DNA from: Rhodanobacter sp. C03
GTDB taxonomy: Bacteria; Pseudomonadota; Gammaproteobacteria; Xanthomonadales; Rhodanobacteraceae
Direction of reading: 5' to 3'
NCBI RefSeq assembly: GCF_002001175.1
Contig: NZ_MUNT01000005.1
Span: 186,001-250,000 of the forward strand
DNA: 64,000 bases
Shown piece by piece: positions 35,220 to 44,225 of this stretch (its first letter is position 1; every line of letters begins with the position of its first letter). Position numbers and translations under genes: made by a program. The notes under the pieces are model-generated. The model was given only the letters and a program-made list of their open reading frames with translations. It ran no database searches and had not been told where the DNA came from.

Positions 35220-35669
35220 TTACAGCGTGAGGCTGTACTCGCAGAACTGCCGCTCGCGCTGCCAGCCCAGCGATTCGTACAGCGCCTGCGCCGGCGCATT
35301 GTCCAGCGCGGTCGACAGCGACAGGCTGGCCGCGCCCAGCGCCCGTGCATGTTCCGTCGCCGCCGTGAGCAGCGCCGCCGCCACGCCCTGCCGGCGCGCC
35401 GATGGCACCACAAACAGGTCGTTGAGCAGCCACGTGCGCACCGTGCGCACCGAGGAAAACAGCGGATAGAGCTGGGTGAAGCCGAGTCCGCCCCCGTGTT
35501 CGTCGCGCGCCAGCAGGATCAGCGACTCATGGTGGCGGAAGCGTTCCGCCAGAAAATCGTGCGCTCGCGCCAGGTCCGCCGACTGGCCATAGAACTGGCG
35601 ATAACCGTCGAACAGCGGTGCCAGCGTATCGAGGTCGAGGATCGTGGCCTGACGGATCTGGAAGGACAT
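35220..35669 (-). CDS. GNAT-family N-acetyltransferase
   Basis: 149 residues. The acetyl-CoA binding segment VPSARRQGVAAALLTAATEHARALGA (R/QxxGxG/A) and the C-terminal YESLGWQRER are typical. GFTQLYPLFSSVRTVRTWLLNDLFV is shared with a group of uncharacterised acetyltransferases. It sits between maf and rlmH on the same strand, so it is probably transcribed with them, but nothing points to a ribosomal substrate. Confidence 0.88.
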   Translation of the reverse strand: MSFQIRQATILDLDTLAPLFDGYRQFYGQSADLARAHDFLAERFRHHESLILLARDEHGGGLGFTQLYPLFSSVRTVRTWLLNDLFVVPSARRQGVAAALLTAATEHARALGAASLSLSTALDNAPAQALYESLGWQRERQFCEYSLTL

Positions 35670-35699
35670 GACGAATGAGTTCCTTGGGCAGGACAGTGA

Positions 35700-36170
35700 T
35701 CAGGCTCGATGATAGGGATGTCCGGCCATGATCGTGGTAGCACGATACAACTGCTCGGCCAGTACCAGCCGCACCAGCATGTGCGGCAGGGTCAGCGAGC
35801 CGAGTGACCAGCGCTGGTCGGCACGCGCCAACACGTCGGCTGCGTGGCCGTCCGGCCCACCGATCAGGAACGCCAAATCGCGTCCGGCCATGCGCCAGCG
35901 CGCCAGTTGTTCGGCCAGCTCCTCGCTGGCCCAGGTCTTGCCGCGCCCATCAAGCGCAACCACGTGGCTGTCATGCGGCAGGGCAGCGAGTATCGCCGCA
36001 CCCTCGTCCTGGATCGCCCGCGCATCGTCGCGACCCTTGCCGCGAATGCCGGGTTTCAGTTCGACCAGTTCCAGCGGCAACTCATGCGAGAGCCGCTTGC
36101 GGTATTCGGCAAAGCCTTCGGCGACCCAGCCGGGCATGCGTTCGCCGACAGCGATCAGGCGTGCGCGCAT
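35700..36170 (-). CDS. rlmH: 23S rRNA pseudouridine-1915 N3-methyltransferase RlmH
   Basis: SPOUT methyltransferase acting on the 70S ribosome. 156 residues, full length; LDGRGKTWASEELAEQLA, FLIGGPDGH and the knotted C-terminus SLTLPHMLVRLVLAEQLYRA...HPYHRA are all conserved. It follows rsfS by 14 bases on the same strand. Confidence 0.96.
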   Translation of the reverse strand: MRARLIAVGERMPGWVAEGFAEYRKRLSHELPLELVELKPGIRGKGRDDARAIQDEGAAILAALPHDSHVVALDGRGKTWASEELAEQLARWRMAGRDLAFLIGGPDGHAADVLARADQRWSLGSLTLPHMLVRLVLAEQLYRATTIMAGHPYHRA

Positions 36171-36184
36171 GCCGAAGATTCAGC

Positions 36185-36571
36185 TCAGCCGGCTTGCATG
36201 GTATCGACTTCGTGCCCGTGGTCGCCCACCGTCCACAACCGCTCGAGACCATAGAACTCGCGGATGCGCGGCAGCATCACATGGACGATCACGTCGCCCA
36301 GGTCGACCAGTACCCATTCGCCTTCCACTTCGCCTTCCACGCCCAGCGGCATCACACCGGCCTTCTTGGCGAACCGGGCGACTTCGTCGGCAATGGATTT
36401 GACGTGGCGTGCCGAGGTGCCGGAGGCGATGACCAGCAGGTCGGCGATGGAGGTCTTGCCGCGAACGTCGATCTCGCGAACGTCCTTGGCTTTCAATTCT
36501 TCCAGCGCGTCGATGACGGACTTGCGCAGGGTGGCCGTGGTGACGGCCTTGTTCGTACGGGCAGTACTCAA
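36185..36571 (-). CDS. rsfS: Ribosome silencing factor RsfS
   Basis: Binds L14 and blocks 30S-50S joining in starvation. [29 protein letters not shown] and [25 protein letters not shown] are the family core. No ATG is available: a TTG at 36571 (LSTARTNKA) gives 128 residues with GAGG 9 bases upstream; a TTG at 36604 is also possible. The gene should follow nadD in the canonical order, but here about 13.9 kb separates them. Confidence 0.9.
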   Translation of the reverse strand: MSTARTNKAVTTATLRKSVIDALEELKAKDVREIDVRGKTSIADLLVIASGTSARHVKSIADEVARFAKKAGVMPLGVEGEVEGEWVLVDLGDVIVHVMLPRIREFYGLERLWTVGDHGHEVDTMQAG

Positions 36572-36656
36572 GAGGAGGAGCCTCAATGCGTGATCGCAGC
36601 GCAAAATGCCGCGGACGCAGTATAACCGCCTGCCGGCGAGGGTGCTTTGGACACGC

Positions 36657-37739
36657 TCAGGGTGCCTGCAACCGTCTGGCCAGCCGGTATTCGTGCATCA
36701 GGCGCGCCACCAGCTCGGCGGCCGGCTGCGGCCGCACCAGACCAGCGGCCTGCCCGCACCATTCGGACAGCAGATCGCCGCGCCCGGCGGCCGCAGCGGC
36801 CCGGCGCAACGGCGCAGTCAGCGCATTCAGCACCGGATACGGCAGTCCCTGTGCGGCGTGCGGCATGGCTTCGACGAAGCGGTTACGCAGGCCCCGGGCG
36901 GCGCGCCCTGAGAAACCCCGGATGGTGGTGACCCGGTGTTCCTCGACCCGAGGCAGATCCTGCTTCCACGCCTCGGCCGCCGAAGATTCCGGGCAAGTGA
37001 GGAAGGCGGTACCGAGTTGGCTGGCCGCCGCACCGAGGATTTCCGCCGCCAGCATGCCGCGGCCATCCATGATGCCGCCAGCGGCGATCACCGGAACATC
37101 CCACCCACAAGCCGCCAACGCACGCACGGTGAGCGGCAACAACGCAAACAGGCCGATCATGGCGTCCTCGGCCTCATGCAGGAAGGTGCCACGATGGCCA
37201 CCGGCCTCGGCGCCCTGCACGCAGACGGCATCCGCGCCGCCTTCGGCCCAGGCGCGCGCTTCGGCCACCGTGGTGGCAGTACCGATCACGTAAATGTCGC
37301 GCTGCTGCAGCTCGCGCAACTGCGCCGGGCTGATCACACCGAACGCAAAGCTCGCTACCGCCGGGCGAGCCTCGCACAGGGCGGCGAACTGATCGGAGAA
37401 ACGTGGCGCCCAGCGCACCGGCAGGCTGGTACGAACATCGAGACCTTCCTGCACCATCAGCGCATCGAGCTGCTCGCGCGCCTTCGCCACTGCCGCCATG
37501 TCGGCATCGAATTCATCCGGCAGCACGAAGAGACCGATCGCGTAAGGCCGGTCGCCAAGTGCACGTATCTGCGCCGCTTGCTCGAGGATAGCCTGCGGCT
37601 CCAGATAACCGGCACCCAGCGACCCAAGTCCGCCCGCATTCGATACCGCTGCCACCAAAGCCGGTGGTGTCGAGCCGGACATCGGCGCCTGGATCAGCGG
37701 ATGCTCGATGCCGAGACGCCGAACGAATGAACTATTCAT
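36657..37739 (-). CDS. Nitronate monooxygenase (2-nitropropane dioxygenase-like)
   Basis: FMN enzyme oxidising nitronates. 360 residues, TIM barrel: [30 protein letters not shown] at the N-terminus, [14 protein letters not shown] for flavin phosphate binding with the catalytic His, then [11 protein letters not shown] and [11 protein letters not shown]. The group includes class I nitronate monooxygenases that detoxify propionate 3-nitronate. Convergent with nothing; it is first in the segment that interrupts rsfS and nadD. Confidence 0.9.
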   Translation of the reverse strand: MNSSFVRRLGIEHPLIQAPMSGSTPPALVAAVSNAGGLGSLGAGYLEPQAILEQAAQIRALGDRPYAIGLFVLPDEFDADMAAVAKAREQLDALMVQEGLDVRTSLPVRWAPRFSDQFAALCEARPAVASFAFGVISPAQLRELQQRDIYVIGTATTVAEARAWAEGGADAVCVQGAEAGGHRGTFLHEAEDAMIGLFALLPLTVRALAACGWDVPVIAAGGIMDGRGMLAAEILGAAASQLGTAFLTCPESSAAEAWKQDLPRVEEHRVTTIRGFSGRAARGLRNRFVEAMPHAAQGLPYPVLNALTAPLRRAAAAAGRGDLLSEWCGQAAGLVRPQPAAELVARLMHEYRLARRLQAP

Positions 37740-37813
37740 GCCAGGCGACCTGCAGCGGAATCATCGCCAAGTATGCACCTACGCCAGCAGCGCCGAAACT
37801 CACGGCACAAACC

Positions 37814-37845
37814 CGCGGGAGTCTCGTATAGGTGACACTCCCGCG
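37814..37845 (-). terminator. Hairpin after the MXKDX gene
   Basis: CGCGGGAGT / ACTCCCGCG, 9-bp perfect stem with inner partial pairing, about 20 bases past the MXKDX gene stop; followed on the minus strand by GGTTTGTG. Confidence 0.7.
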
Positions 37846-37865
37846 AAAGCCATCCGGCTTGCTGC

Positions 37866-38147
37866 TTAGCCGCCAGTGCTGGTCGAGCTCGCAGGAGTTT
37901 TCATCATCGAGTCGTGCTTCATCGAATCATGCTTCATGGAGTCGTGCTTCATCGAATCGTGCGACATGGAGTCGTGCTTCATGGAGTCGCCCTTCATCGA
38001 ATCGCCCTTCATGGAGTCATGCTTCATCGAGTCGTGCGACATCGCAGTGCTGGAGCTGGCGGGCATGGCGTCCTGCGCGAACACTGGAGCCGTGGCAAAA
38101 CCGCAGGTCATGGCGGCAACGAGAAGGGTGGCAAGGCGTGCGTTCAT
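37866..38147 (-). CDS. Secreted pentapeptide MXKDX/MKHDS-repeat protein
   Basis: 93 residues: signal peptide (MNARLATLLVAAMTCGFA...APVFAQ), then a run of about ten 5-residue units, M-K/S-H/G-D-S (SHDSM KHDSM KGDSM...), then a Ser/Thr tail. This is the pattern of the pentapeptide MXKDX repeat family, secreted proteins of unknown role. The Met/His/Asp content would suit metal binding, which is inference. CAGGAA precedes the ATG. Confidence 0.88.
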   Translation of the reverse strand: MNARLATLLVAAMTCGFATAPVFAQDAMPASSSTAMSHDSMKHDSMKGDSMKGDSMKHDSMSHDSMKHDSMKHDSMKHDSMMKTPASSTSTGG

Positions 38148-38261
38148 CGGAAGTTCCTGGCAAGAAAGGGATGAAGACGTTCATGCCGTCTCCATCGTTT
38201 CATTCGCCGCTCGTCTATCGACGGTTACATCGTCCACACACCCTGCACTATCAATGCCGGC

Positions 38262-38963
38262 CTAGCCGCCCAGCCCAGCCACGATGTTCACCGTGATCGC
38301 GATGATGAACACGTTGAAGAAGAACGCGATCACGCTCTGCAGCAAGGCCACGCGGCGCAGGTAACGGCTAGTGATCTGCACGTCGGAAACCTGGAACGTC
38401 ATGCCGATCACGATCGCGAAATAGGCAAAGTCCCAGTAATCCGGTTCCGCCGTGTCGGGAAAATCCAGCCCGGAGTGCTTCTCGCCAAAATCGCCGTAGA
38501 AGCCGTGCGCATAATGGATCGCGAACATGGTGTTGAGAAACAGCCAGCTCAGCACCACGCTGAGCGCGCCAACCACCACGGCCAGCGCGCCACCGCCCTT
38601 GGCCGCATGCAGCTCGTTGCTCAAGGCCACCAGCACTACCGACGACAGCACGATGCCGCTCCACAGGACACCCCAGCGCCCGGTGTCCTGTGCGCGTGCC
38701 TGGGTGCGCATGCTCGTCGGCGAGGCCCGGTTGAACATCCGCGCCAGAATGCCCAGAAACACCAGGGCAGCCAGATCGAAGCCAAGCAGGATCGACATGG
38801 CCGGACGCAACCCGCTGGCCACCAGCACGCCACTGGTGACGACGAAGATCGCCAACGACACAATCGTCCGCGGGCGGGTTTGCATGAAATGCAACGGTCG
38901 CCAGCGGCGTTTCCTGGCCTTCACCGCGACATTCACATCATCCGGCGACGCAGGGTTGTTCAT
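38262..38963 (-). CDS. DUF1345 membrane protein
   Basis: 233 residues from the ATG at 38963 (MNNPASPDDV); a GTG nine bases earlier is possible. Five predicted membrane helices (about 32-50, 55-72, 100-118, 128-150, 205-230), and HYAHGFYGDFGEKHSGLDFPDTAEPDYWDFAYFAIVIGMTFQVSDVQITSR, the conserved loop of the DUF1345 family (quoted in parts: DYWDFAYFA and QVSDVQITSR). Function unknown. Confidence 0.85.
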   Translation of the reverse strand: MNNPASPDDVNVAVKARKRRWRPLHFMQTRPRTIVSLAIFVVTSGVLVASGLRPAMSILLGFDLAALVFLGILARMFNRASPTSMRTQARAQDTGRWGVLWSGIVLSSVVLVALSNELHAAKGGGALAVVVGALSVVLSWLFLNTMFAIHYAHGFYGDFGEKHSGLDFPDTAEPDYWDFAYFAIVIGMTFQVSDVQITSRYLRRVALLQSVIAFFFNVFIIAITVNIVAGLGG

Positions 38964-39094
38964 GCATGCCACCGTGTCGACGCAACGCTCGGCGGCACGG
39001 CCATGCTGACTATCAATGGATCATCACGCTGAATCACGGAACCTCCGGCACGACCGGCGCAACGGCCAGCGATGCGGCGATGATAGCGGGAGTT

Positions 39095-39370
39095 TCACCG
39101 GCACAAATCCTGATACTCCGGATGCCGCGTGATCCATACCGAGGCATACGAACAGGCCGGCACCACCTTCCAGCCTTCGGCGCGCGCCGCGTCCATGGCT
39201 GCCTGCACGAGTGCAGACGCAATACCGCGCCCACCCACTTCAGCAGGCACCCCGGTGTGAGTGATCGTCAATGCACCAGCCACCAGCGTGTAATCGAGTT
39301 CGCAATACACACCCTCCACCACCGTTTCGAAGCGATGCGCGGCGCGATCGTGATGAATGGCAAACGGCAT
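39095..39370 (-). CDS. NATD1-type small GNAT acetyltransferase
   Basis: 91 residues from 39370 ([16 protein letters not shown]); 39382 is an alternative. [30 protein letters not shown] is the acetyl-CoA loop and [14 protein letters not shown] the end, both typical of the YjdJ/GCN5-related NATD1 group. Function unknown. Sits between the DUF1345 gene and the divergent OsmC gene. Confidence 0.85.
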   Translation of the reverse strand: MPFAIHHDRAAHRFETVVEGVYCELDYTLVAGALTITHTGVPAEVGGRGIASALVQAAMDAARAEGWKVVPACSYASVWITRHPEYQDLCR

Positions 39371-39521
39371 GCAAGCACCCATCCGGACGGGATCAGCGCC
39401 CAGCATACGGCCTGCTGGTGGTAATCGGAGGTGAAGCGGAAACTTTGATCCCTTCGCGCGATCTGCATGAACGGGTCGCCACACTGATCGCTTGCCCACC
39501 ACCGCCCCACAGGAGAGCCCC

Positions 39522-39947
39522 ATGAAGAAATCCGCATCTGCCCATTGGTCCGGCGGCATCAAGGACGGCCAAGGCAGCATCTCGACCGAAACCGGCGCGC
39601 TGCGCGAGGCGCCGTACGGCTTCAAGTCACGCTTCGAGGACGGCCCCGGTACCAATCCGGAGGAATTGATCGCGGCGGCCCACGCCGGCTGCTATTCGAT
39701 GGCGCTGTCGCTCGGATTGGGCAACGCCGGGTTCACCGCCGACAGCATCGATACCAAGGCCGTGGTGACGCTGGACAAGGACGGCGACGGCTTCTCGATC
39801 ACCACGGTGGATCTCAGTTGCCGGGCCAAGATCCCAGGCATCGATACAGCCACTTTTGACCAGATCGCACAGGCAACCAAGCAAGCCTGCCCGGTCTCCA
39901 AGGTGTTGAAGGCGACGATCACGCTGGATGCCCGCCTGGACGGCTGA
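39522..39947 (+). CDS. osmC: OsmC-family peroxiredoxin
   Basis: 141 residues from the ATG at 39522 with AGGAG upstream. Reduces organic hydroperoxides. The two catalytic Cys are in [12 protein letters not shown] and [32 protein letters not shown] is the OsmC (rather than Ohr) start. It converges on the DAHP synthase gene. Confidence 0.93.
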   Translation: MKKSASAHWSGGIKDGQGSISTETGALREAPYGFKSRFEDGPGTNPEELIAAAHAGCYSMALSLGLGNAGFTADSIDTKAVVTLDKDGDGFSITTVDLSCRAKIPGIDTATFDQIAQATKQACPVSKVLKATITLDARLDG

Positions 39948-39963
39948 TCCTCACTGCGGAAGC

Positions 39964-41061
39964 TCAGGTACCTGCGCTCGCGATGCGACGTGACGACATC
40001 GCGGCAGCGTCGGCTTGGCGACGTTGCCGCACCGCTTGTGCCAGCCGTTCCAGTACCTGGACGGAGCACTCCCAGCCAATGCAGCCATCGGTAATGCTCT
40101 GGCCATAGCGCAGCGTCTGCCCGGCCTGCAGTTCCTGGCGCCCGGCGAGCAGGTGGCTCTCTATCATTACGCCGAGGATGCGTCGCTCGCCGTCGGCGAT
40201 CCGCGTAGCGATGTCCTCGACCACATGTGGCTGGTTCTCGGGCTGCTTGCCGCTGTTGGCGTGACTGACATCGATCATCACTCGGCCCGGCAACCCGGCG
40301 CGGCCGATCGCCGCACACGCTGCATCGACGCTGGCCGCATCGTAGTTTGGTGTCTTGCCGCCACGCAGGATCACGTGACAGTCGCCGTTACCGTTGGTGG
40401 CGGCGATCGCCGCCTGGCCATCCTTGGTGACCGCCATGAAATGATGCGGCTGCGCGGCGGCCTGCACGGCATCCACCGCGATCTTCACGTTGCCGTCGGT
40501 GCCGTTCTTGAAGCCGATCGGGCACGACAATCCGGAGGCCAGCTCGCGGTGCACCTGGCTTTCGGTGGTGCGCGCACCGATCGCGCCCCAGGCGACCAGA
40601 TCGGCGATGTATTGCGGCGTGATCATGTCGAGAAACTCGCAGCCGGCCGGCACACCCAGCGCATTGATGTCGCGCAGCAGGCCGCGTGCCACCCGCAAGC
40701 CCTTGTCGATCTGGAAGCTGCCATCCAGGTCGGGATCGTTGATCAGCCCCTTCCAGCCCACGGTAGTCCGCGGCTTCTCGAAGTACACCCGCATCACGAT
40801 CTCCAGCGCATCGCCGAACTCACCACGCAGTGGCGCCAGCCGGGCGGCGTACTCCAGTGCGGCAACGGTATCGTGGATCGAGCACGGCCCGATCACCACC
40901 GCGAGCCGGTCGTCGGTGCCGCTGAGAATGCCGTGCAACGCCTGCCGCGAGGCATCCACGGTGGCAGCCCCCTGGTCGTCGACCCCGCAATCGCGCATGA
41001 CTTCGGCCGGCGTGCTGAGGCGGGTGATGGCGCGGATGCGCAGGTCATCGGTGGTGTGCAT
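39964..41061 (-). CDS. aroG: 3-deoxy-7-phosphoheptulonate synthase (class I AroG type)
   Basis: First step of the shikimate pathway: phosphoenolpyruvate plus erythrose 4-phosphate to DAHP. 365 residues from the ATG at 41061 (MHTTDDLRIRAI), AGGAG 8 bases upstream; another Met twelve codons earlier lies inside the leader terminator's tail and is unlikely. VVIGPCSIHD, VYFEKPRTTVGWKGL, GARTTESQVHREL and FKNGTDGNVKIA are AroFGH signatures. Tyr, Phe or Trp sensitivity cannot be read from sequence. Preceded by an attenuator whose leader peptide is rich in all three aromatic residues. Confidence 0.95.
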   Translation of the reverse strand: MHTTDDLRIRAITRLSTPAEVMRDCGVDDQGAATVDASRQALHGILSGTDDRLAVVIGPCSIHDTVAALEYAARLAPLRGEFGDALEIVMRVYFEKPRTTVGWKGLINDPDLDGSFQIDKGLRVARGLLRDINALGVPAGCEFLDMITPQYIADLVAWGAIGARTTESQVHRELASGLSCPIGFKNGTDGNVKIAVDAVQAAAQPHHFMAVTKDGQAAIAATNGNGDCHVILRGGKTPNYDAASVDAACAAIGRAGLPGRVMIDVSHANSGKQPENQPHVVEDIATRIADGERRILGVMIESHLLAGRQELQAGQTLRYGQSITDGCIGWECSVQVLERLAQAVRQRRQADAAAMSSRRIASAGT

Positions 41062-41097
41062 GGCGGCTCTCCTGATGGGGTTGTCAGTGGCGGCCAT

Positions 41098-41124
41098 AAA
41101 AAAACCGCCAGTGGTGCTGGCGGT
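41098..41124 (-). terminator. Attenuator terminator of aroG
   Basis: On the minus strand ACCGCCAG CACCA CTGGCGGT followed by seven T: an 8-bp GC-rich stem with a 5-base loop, ending 37 bases before the aroG start. It lies directly after the leader peptide, so it is the transcription-stop half of an attenuator. Confidence 0.9.
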
Positions 41125-41148
41125 CTGGTGTGGGATGTGTTGATCAGT

Positions 41149-41232
41149 TCAAGTTGATCGCGCCCGCGCCGCCGCCGTTGGCTTCGGATAGCCGTAAAAC
41201 CAGAAATACAGGCGGGCGGTGGCGGAATGCAT
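41149..41232 (-). CDS. Aromatic-rich leader peptide of aroG
   Basis: 27 residues, ATG at 41232 and TGA at 41149-41151. The middle reads LYFWFYGY (residues 8-15): three Tyr, two Phe and one Trp among eight. After it come PKPTAAARARST. A terminator lies 25 bases downstream. This is the classic arrangement in which ribosome stalling at scarce aromatic codons prevents terminator formation. TTGCTT and TATGTA occur upstream at 16-base spacing and might be the promoter. No strong Shine-Dalgarno is seen. Confidence 0.85.
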   Translation of the reverse strand: MHSATARLYFWFYGYPKPTAAARARST

Positions 41233-41282
41233 GATCACATACATAACACAATGGACATCCGAAGCAAATTTCCAGAACCAGC

Positions 41283-42224
41283 ATGGCGATAAACTGCGGC
41301 ATGCCCTCGCCCCTCTACCTGCTGACCCGGCCTGCCCGCGAACCGATCCGTCGCTGGGTTCTCAGCGCCTTTCCACGCTCCAACACGGGCAGTCTCGACT
41401 ATGACCACCCTCAGGGTGATCCGGGCCTGTTCGGGCCGAACAGCGCCACCTGGCGCGTGCACTCGGACTTCCCCGGCATGCTGGCCGGCGGCCTCGCTGC
41501 GCTGACCTTGCAGACCCTGCATCCGCTGGCATTGGCCGGCGTCTGGGATCATTCCAATTTCCGCGGCGACCTGCTCGGTCGGCTGCGGCGCACCACCGCG
41601 TTCGTGGGCGGCACCACCTATGCGCCGCGCACGCAGGCCGATGCGCTGATCGAACACGTGCGGCAGATCCACACGCATATCACCGGCCACGGCGAGGATG
41701 GACGCCCGTATGCCGCGGACGATCCAGCGCTGCTCACCTGGGTGCATGTCACCGAGGCGTACAGCTTCCTGCAGGGCTATCGCCGCTACAGCCATGTGGC
41801 ATTGCCGGGTGACGCAGCCGACCGTTATTACGACGAGGTGCGGCGGATCGCCGAGGCACTCGGTGCACACGCGGTGCCCGCTTCGGAACAGGCCGTCAAC
41901 GACTATTTCCAGCGGATCCGACCCGAACTGGTCTATACCAAACGCTCGCGCGTGGTGCTCGAACTGCTGGCGCAGGTGCGCCTGCCAATACCCGCTGCTG
42001 GCCTGTCACGCGACATGTTTCTGCACGCCGGTGCAGCCCTGCTGCCGGACTGGGCGACTGAACTGCTCGGCCGCACACCACGGCAGCAGCGCCAGGCACG
42101 ACTGGCGGCCCGTGCGCTGTGGACTGTCGCGCCAGTCTTTCGCGCCGCATTGAAGGATGGCATCGCCAGCCGCGCCTGCCGGCGCATGGACATGCCAGCG
42201 GAGCAGTTGCAGCACTGGGCGTAG
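41283..42224 (+). CDS. Oxygenase MpaB-family protein (DUF2236)
   Basis: 313 residues. SNTGSLDYDHPQGDPGLFGPNSATWRVHSDFPGMLAGGLAALTLQTLHPLALAGVWDHS is the conserved start (short pieces: GLFGPNSATWRVH and LQTLHPLALAGVWDHS), followed by TWVHVTEAYSFLQGY. The family is related to the mycophenolic-acid oxygenase MpaB and has haem-binding members such as latex-clearing protein Lcp. Substrate unknown. Divergent from aroG; its start is 50 bases from the leader ATG. Confidence 0.85.
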   Translation: MAINCGMPSPLYLLTRPAREPIRRWVLSAFPRSNTGSLDYDHPQGDPGLFGPNSATWRVHSDFPGMLAGGLAALTLQTLHPLALAGVWDHSNFRGDLLGRLRRTTAFVGGTTYAPRTQADALIEHVRQIHTHITGHGEDGRPYAADDPALLTWVHVTEAYSFLQGYRRYSHVALPGDAADRYYDEVRRIAEALGAHAVPASEQAVNDYFQRIRPELVYTKRSRVVLELLAQVRLPIPAAGLSRDMFLHAGAALLPDWATELLGRTPRQQRQARLAARALWTVAPVFRAALKDGIASRACRRMDMPAEQLQHWA

Positions 42225-42302
42225 AGCCATGGCGACCGGTGTGGCATTGACAGCCCCACGCTATCGGCTAACGTCCCATGGACACGTCAGTCAGGGGCGC
42301 CT

Positions 42303-44174
42303 GTGGCAACACTCATTCCGACCCGCAACAGCTGCCTGCCGCGCATGACCGGCGGCGAGAAACGCGTTTCCGAACGGCTGGAGCAAAAACTCGAAGACGA
42401 CTACCTGCTGTGGTACGACGTGCCCGTCGGACTGAAACAACGCCATCCGGACTTCGTGGTGTTCCATCCGCGCCGCGGCCTGCTGGTGCTGGAGGTGAAG
42501 GACTGGAAGGCCGACACCATCCGCCATGCCGACAGCACCCAGTTCACCCTGGTCACCGATCGCGGCCTGGTCAAGGAGGCCAACCCGCTGTTGCAGGCAC
42601 GCGCCTATGCGCTGGAAATCGGCGTGGTGCTGGAGCGCGATCCGGCGCTGCGCCACTCGCAAGGCTCGCGCCATGCCGGCAAGCTGATCATGCCGTGGGC
42701 GTGGGGCGTGGTGCTGGCCAATATCACCCGCAAACAATTCGACGAAGGCGCGCTGGGCGAAGTGCTGCCCGAGCATCTGGTGATCTGCCGCGACGAGCTG
42801 TACGAGACAGTCGACGCCGAAGCGTTCCAGGAACGGCTGTGGGCAATGTTCCCGCAGGTGTTCCCGGTGACGCTCACGCTGCCGCAGATCGACCGTGTGC
42901 GCTGGCACCTGTTCCCCGAGTTGCGAGTGGAGCCGGGCAGTGGCCAGTTCGGCCTGTTCGGTCCCACCGCTGCAGCGGTACGCCCACTGGAAATTCCCGA
43001 CCTGATCAAGGTGATGGACTCGCAGCAGGAGCAACTGGCGCGTTCGCTCGGCGACGAGCACCGGATCATCCACGGCGTCGCCGGCTCCGGCAAGACGATG
43101 ATCCTCGGCTTCCGCGCGATGCAGCTGGCACGCGAACTGGGCAAACCCATCCTGGTGCTCTGCTACAACAAGACCCTGGCCGCAAGGCTCGAACAGCTGA
43201 TCGGCGAGCGCGGGCTCAGCGAGAAAGTACAGGTCTACAACTTCCACAAATGGTGCCGCAAGATGCTGGTGGCCTATAACGAACCGCTGCCGCCAGGCAA
43301 CGGTAAAGCGTTCTTCGAGGCGTTGCCGCCGGCAGTGATCGCAGGCGTGGATCGCGGCCAGATTCCGCGCTTCCAGTACGGCGCCGTGCTGATCGACGAA
43401 GGCCACGACTTCGAACCGGACTGGTACAAGCTGATCGTGCAGATGATCGATCCGGCCACCAATTCGCTGCTAGTGCTGTACGACGACGCGCAGAACATCT
43501 ACGGCAATGCCGACCGCCGCAAGATCAGCTGGAAGAGCCTGGGCGTGCAGGCGCAGGGCCGTACCACCATTCTCAAGCTCAACTACCGCAACACACTGGA
43601 GATCCTCTCGGTCGCGCGCGGCTTCGCCCATGAACTCCTCGAATCGCGCGGCGACGATGACGACGGCGTGCCGCTGATCGCACCGGAAAGCGCCGGCCGT
43701 CGTGGCGCCCTGCCCGAACTGGTGCGCACCGACTCCGCCGGCGCCCAGCTCGATGTGCTGATCGCCCGACTGCGCGACGAGCACGCGCACGGCCGGCCGT
43801 ATTCCGACATGGCCGTGTTGTTCCGCAACCAGTGGGAAGGCGAGAAGCTGCATGAGGCACTGCAACGCACCAGCATTCCCAGTCGGCTTGCCGACAGCAC
43901 CGGCAAGCACACGCTGTTCGTGGTCGAGGACAGCGTGAAGCTGGTCACCATGCATTCCAGCAAAGGCCTGGAATTCCCGTTCGTGATCATCCCCGGCCTC
44001 GGCTCGCTGCCCAAGCCCGGTCAGACTGAGGCCGATGAAGCGCGTCTGCTCTACGTCGCGATGACCCGCGCCACGGAGCATTTGCTGCTGATCCATCACG
44101 ATGATTCGGTCTTCAGCAAACGCATCCGCGATTCGATCAATGAGGTGCAGGGGCAGCTGGAGCGTGGTGCGTAA
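42303..44174 (+). CDS. NERD-domain nuclease / UvrD-like helicase fusion
   Basis: 623 residues from a GTG at 42303; ATG at 42345 is an alternative. Residues about 15-120 form a nuclease-related (NERD) domain: GEKRVSERLEQ, HPDFVVFHPRRGLLVLEVKDWKAD (Asp/Glu/Lys in the PD-ExK-like pattern). A UvrD-type SF1 helicase follows: Q motif, Walker A GVAGSGKTM near 257, KWCRKM, Walker B LIDEGHDF, DDAQNIYG, LNYRNT, and the C-terminal VTMHSSKGLEFPFVII and LLYVAMTRA. Proteins of this architecture occur in repair and are also seen in defence islands; neither role is shown here. Confidence 0.87.
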   Translation: MATLIPTRNSCLPRMTGGEKRVSERLEQKLEDDYLLWYDVPVGLKQRHPDFVVFHPRRGLLVLEVKDWKADTIRHADSTQFTLVTDRGLVKEANPLLQARAYALEIGVVLERDPALRHSQGSRHAGKLIMPWAWGVVLANITRKQFDEGALGEVLPEHLVICRDELYETVDAEAFQERLWAMFPQVFPVTLTLPQIDRVRWHLFPELRVEPGSGQFGLFGPTAAAVRPLEIPDLIKVMDSQQEQLARSLGDEHRIIHGVAGSGKTMILGFRAMQLARELGKPILVLCYNKTLAARLEQLIGERGLSEKVQVYNFHKWCRKMLVAYNEPLPPGNGKAFFEALPPAVIAGVDRGQIPRFQYGAVLIDEGHDFEPDWYKLIVQMIDPATNSLLVLYDDAQNIYGNADRRKISWKSLGVQAQGRTTILKLNYRNTLEILSVARGFAHELLESRGDDDDGVPLIAPESAGRRGALPELVRTDSAGAQLDVLIARLRDEHAHGRPYSDMAVLFRNQWEGEKLHEALQRTSIPSRLADSTGKHTLFVVEDSVKLVTMHSSKGLEFPFVIIPGLGSLPKPGQTEADEARLLYVAMTRATEHLLLIHHDDSVFSKRIRDSINEVQGQLERGA

Positions 44175-44225
44175 ATCCATCTCCAGCTGGGATGATTTGG
44201 CTCGCTTCAGGAGCACACTTGCGCC

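Noticed and set aside
37876-38265. Repetitive plus-strand frame FIESCFIESC
   Set aside because: It is the complement of the MXKDX repeats and not a gene.
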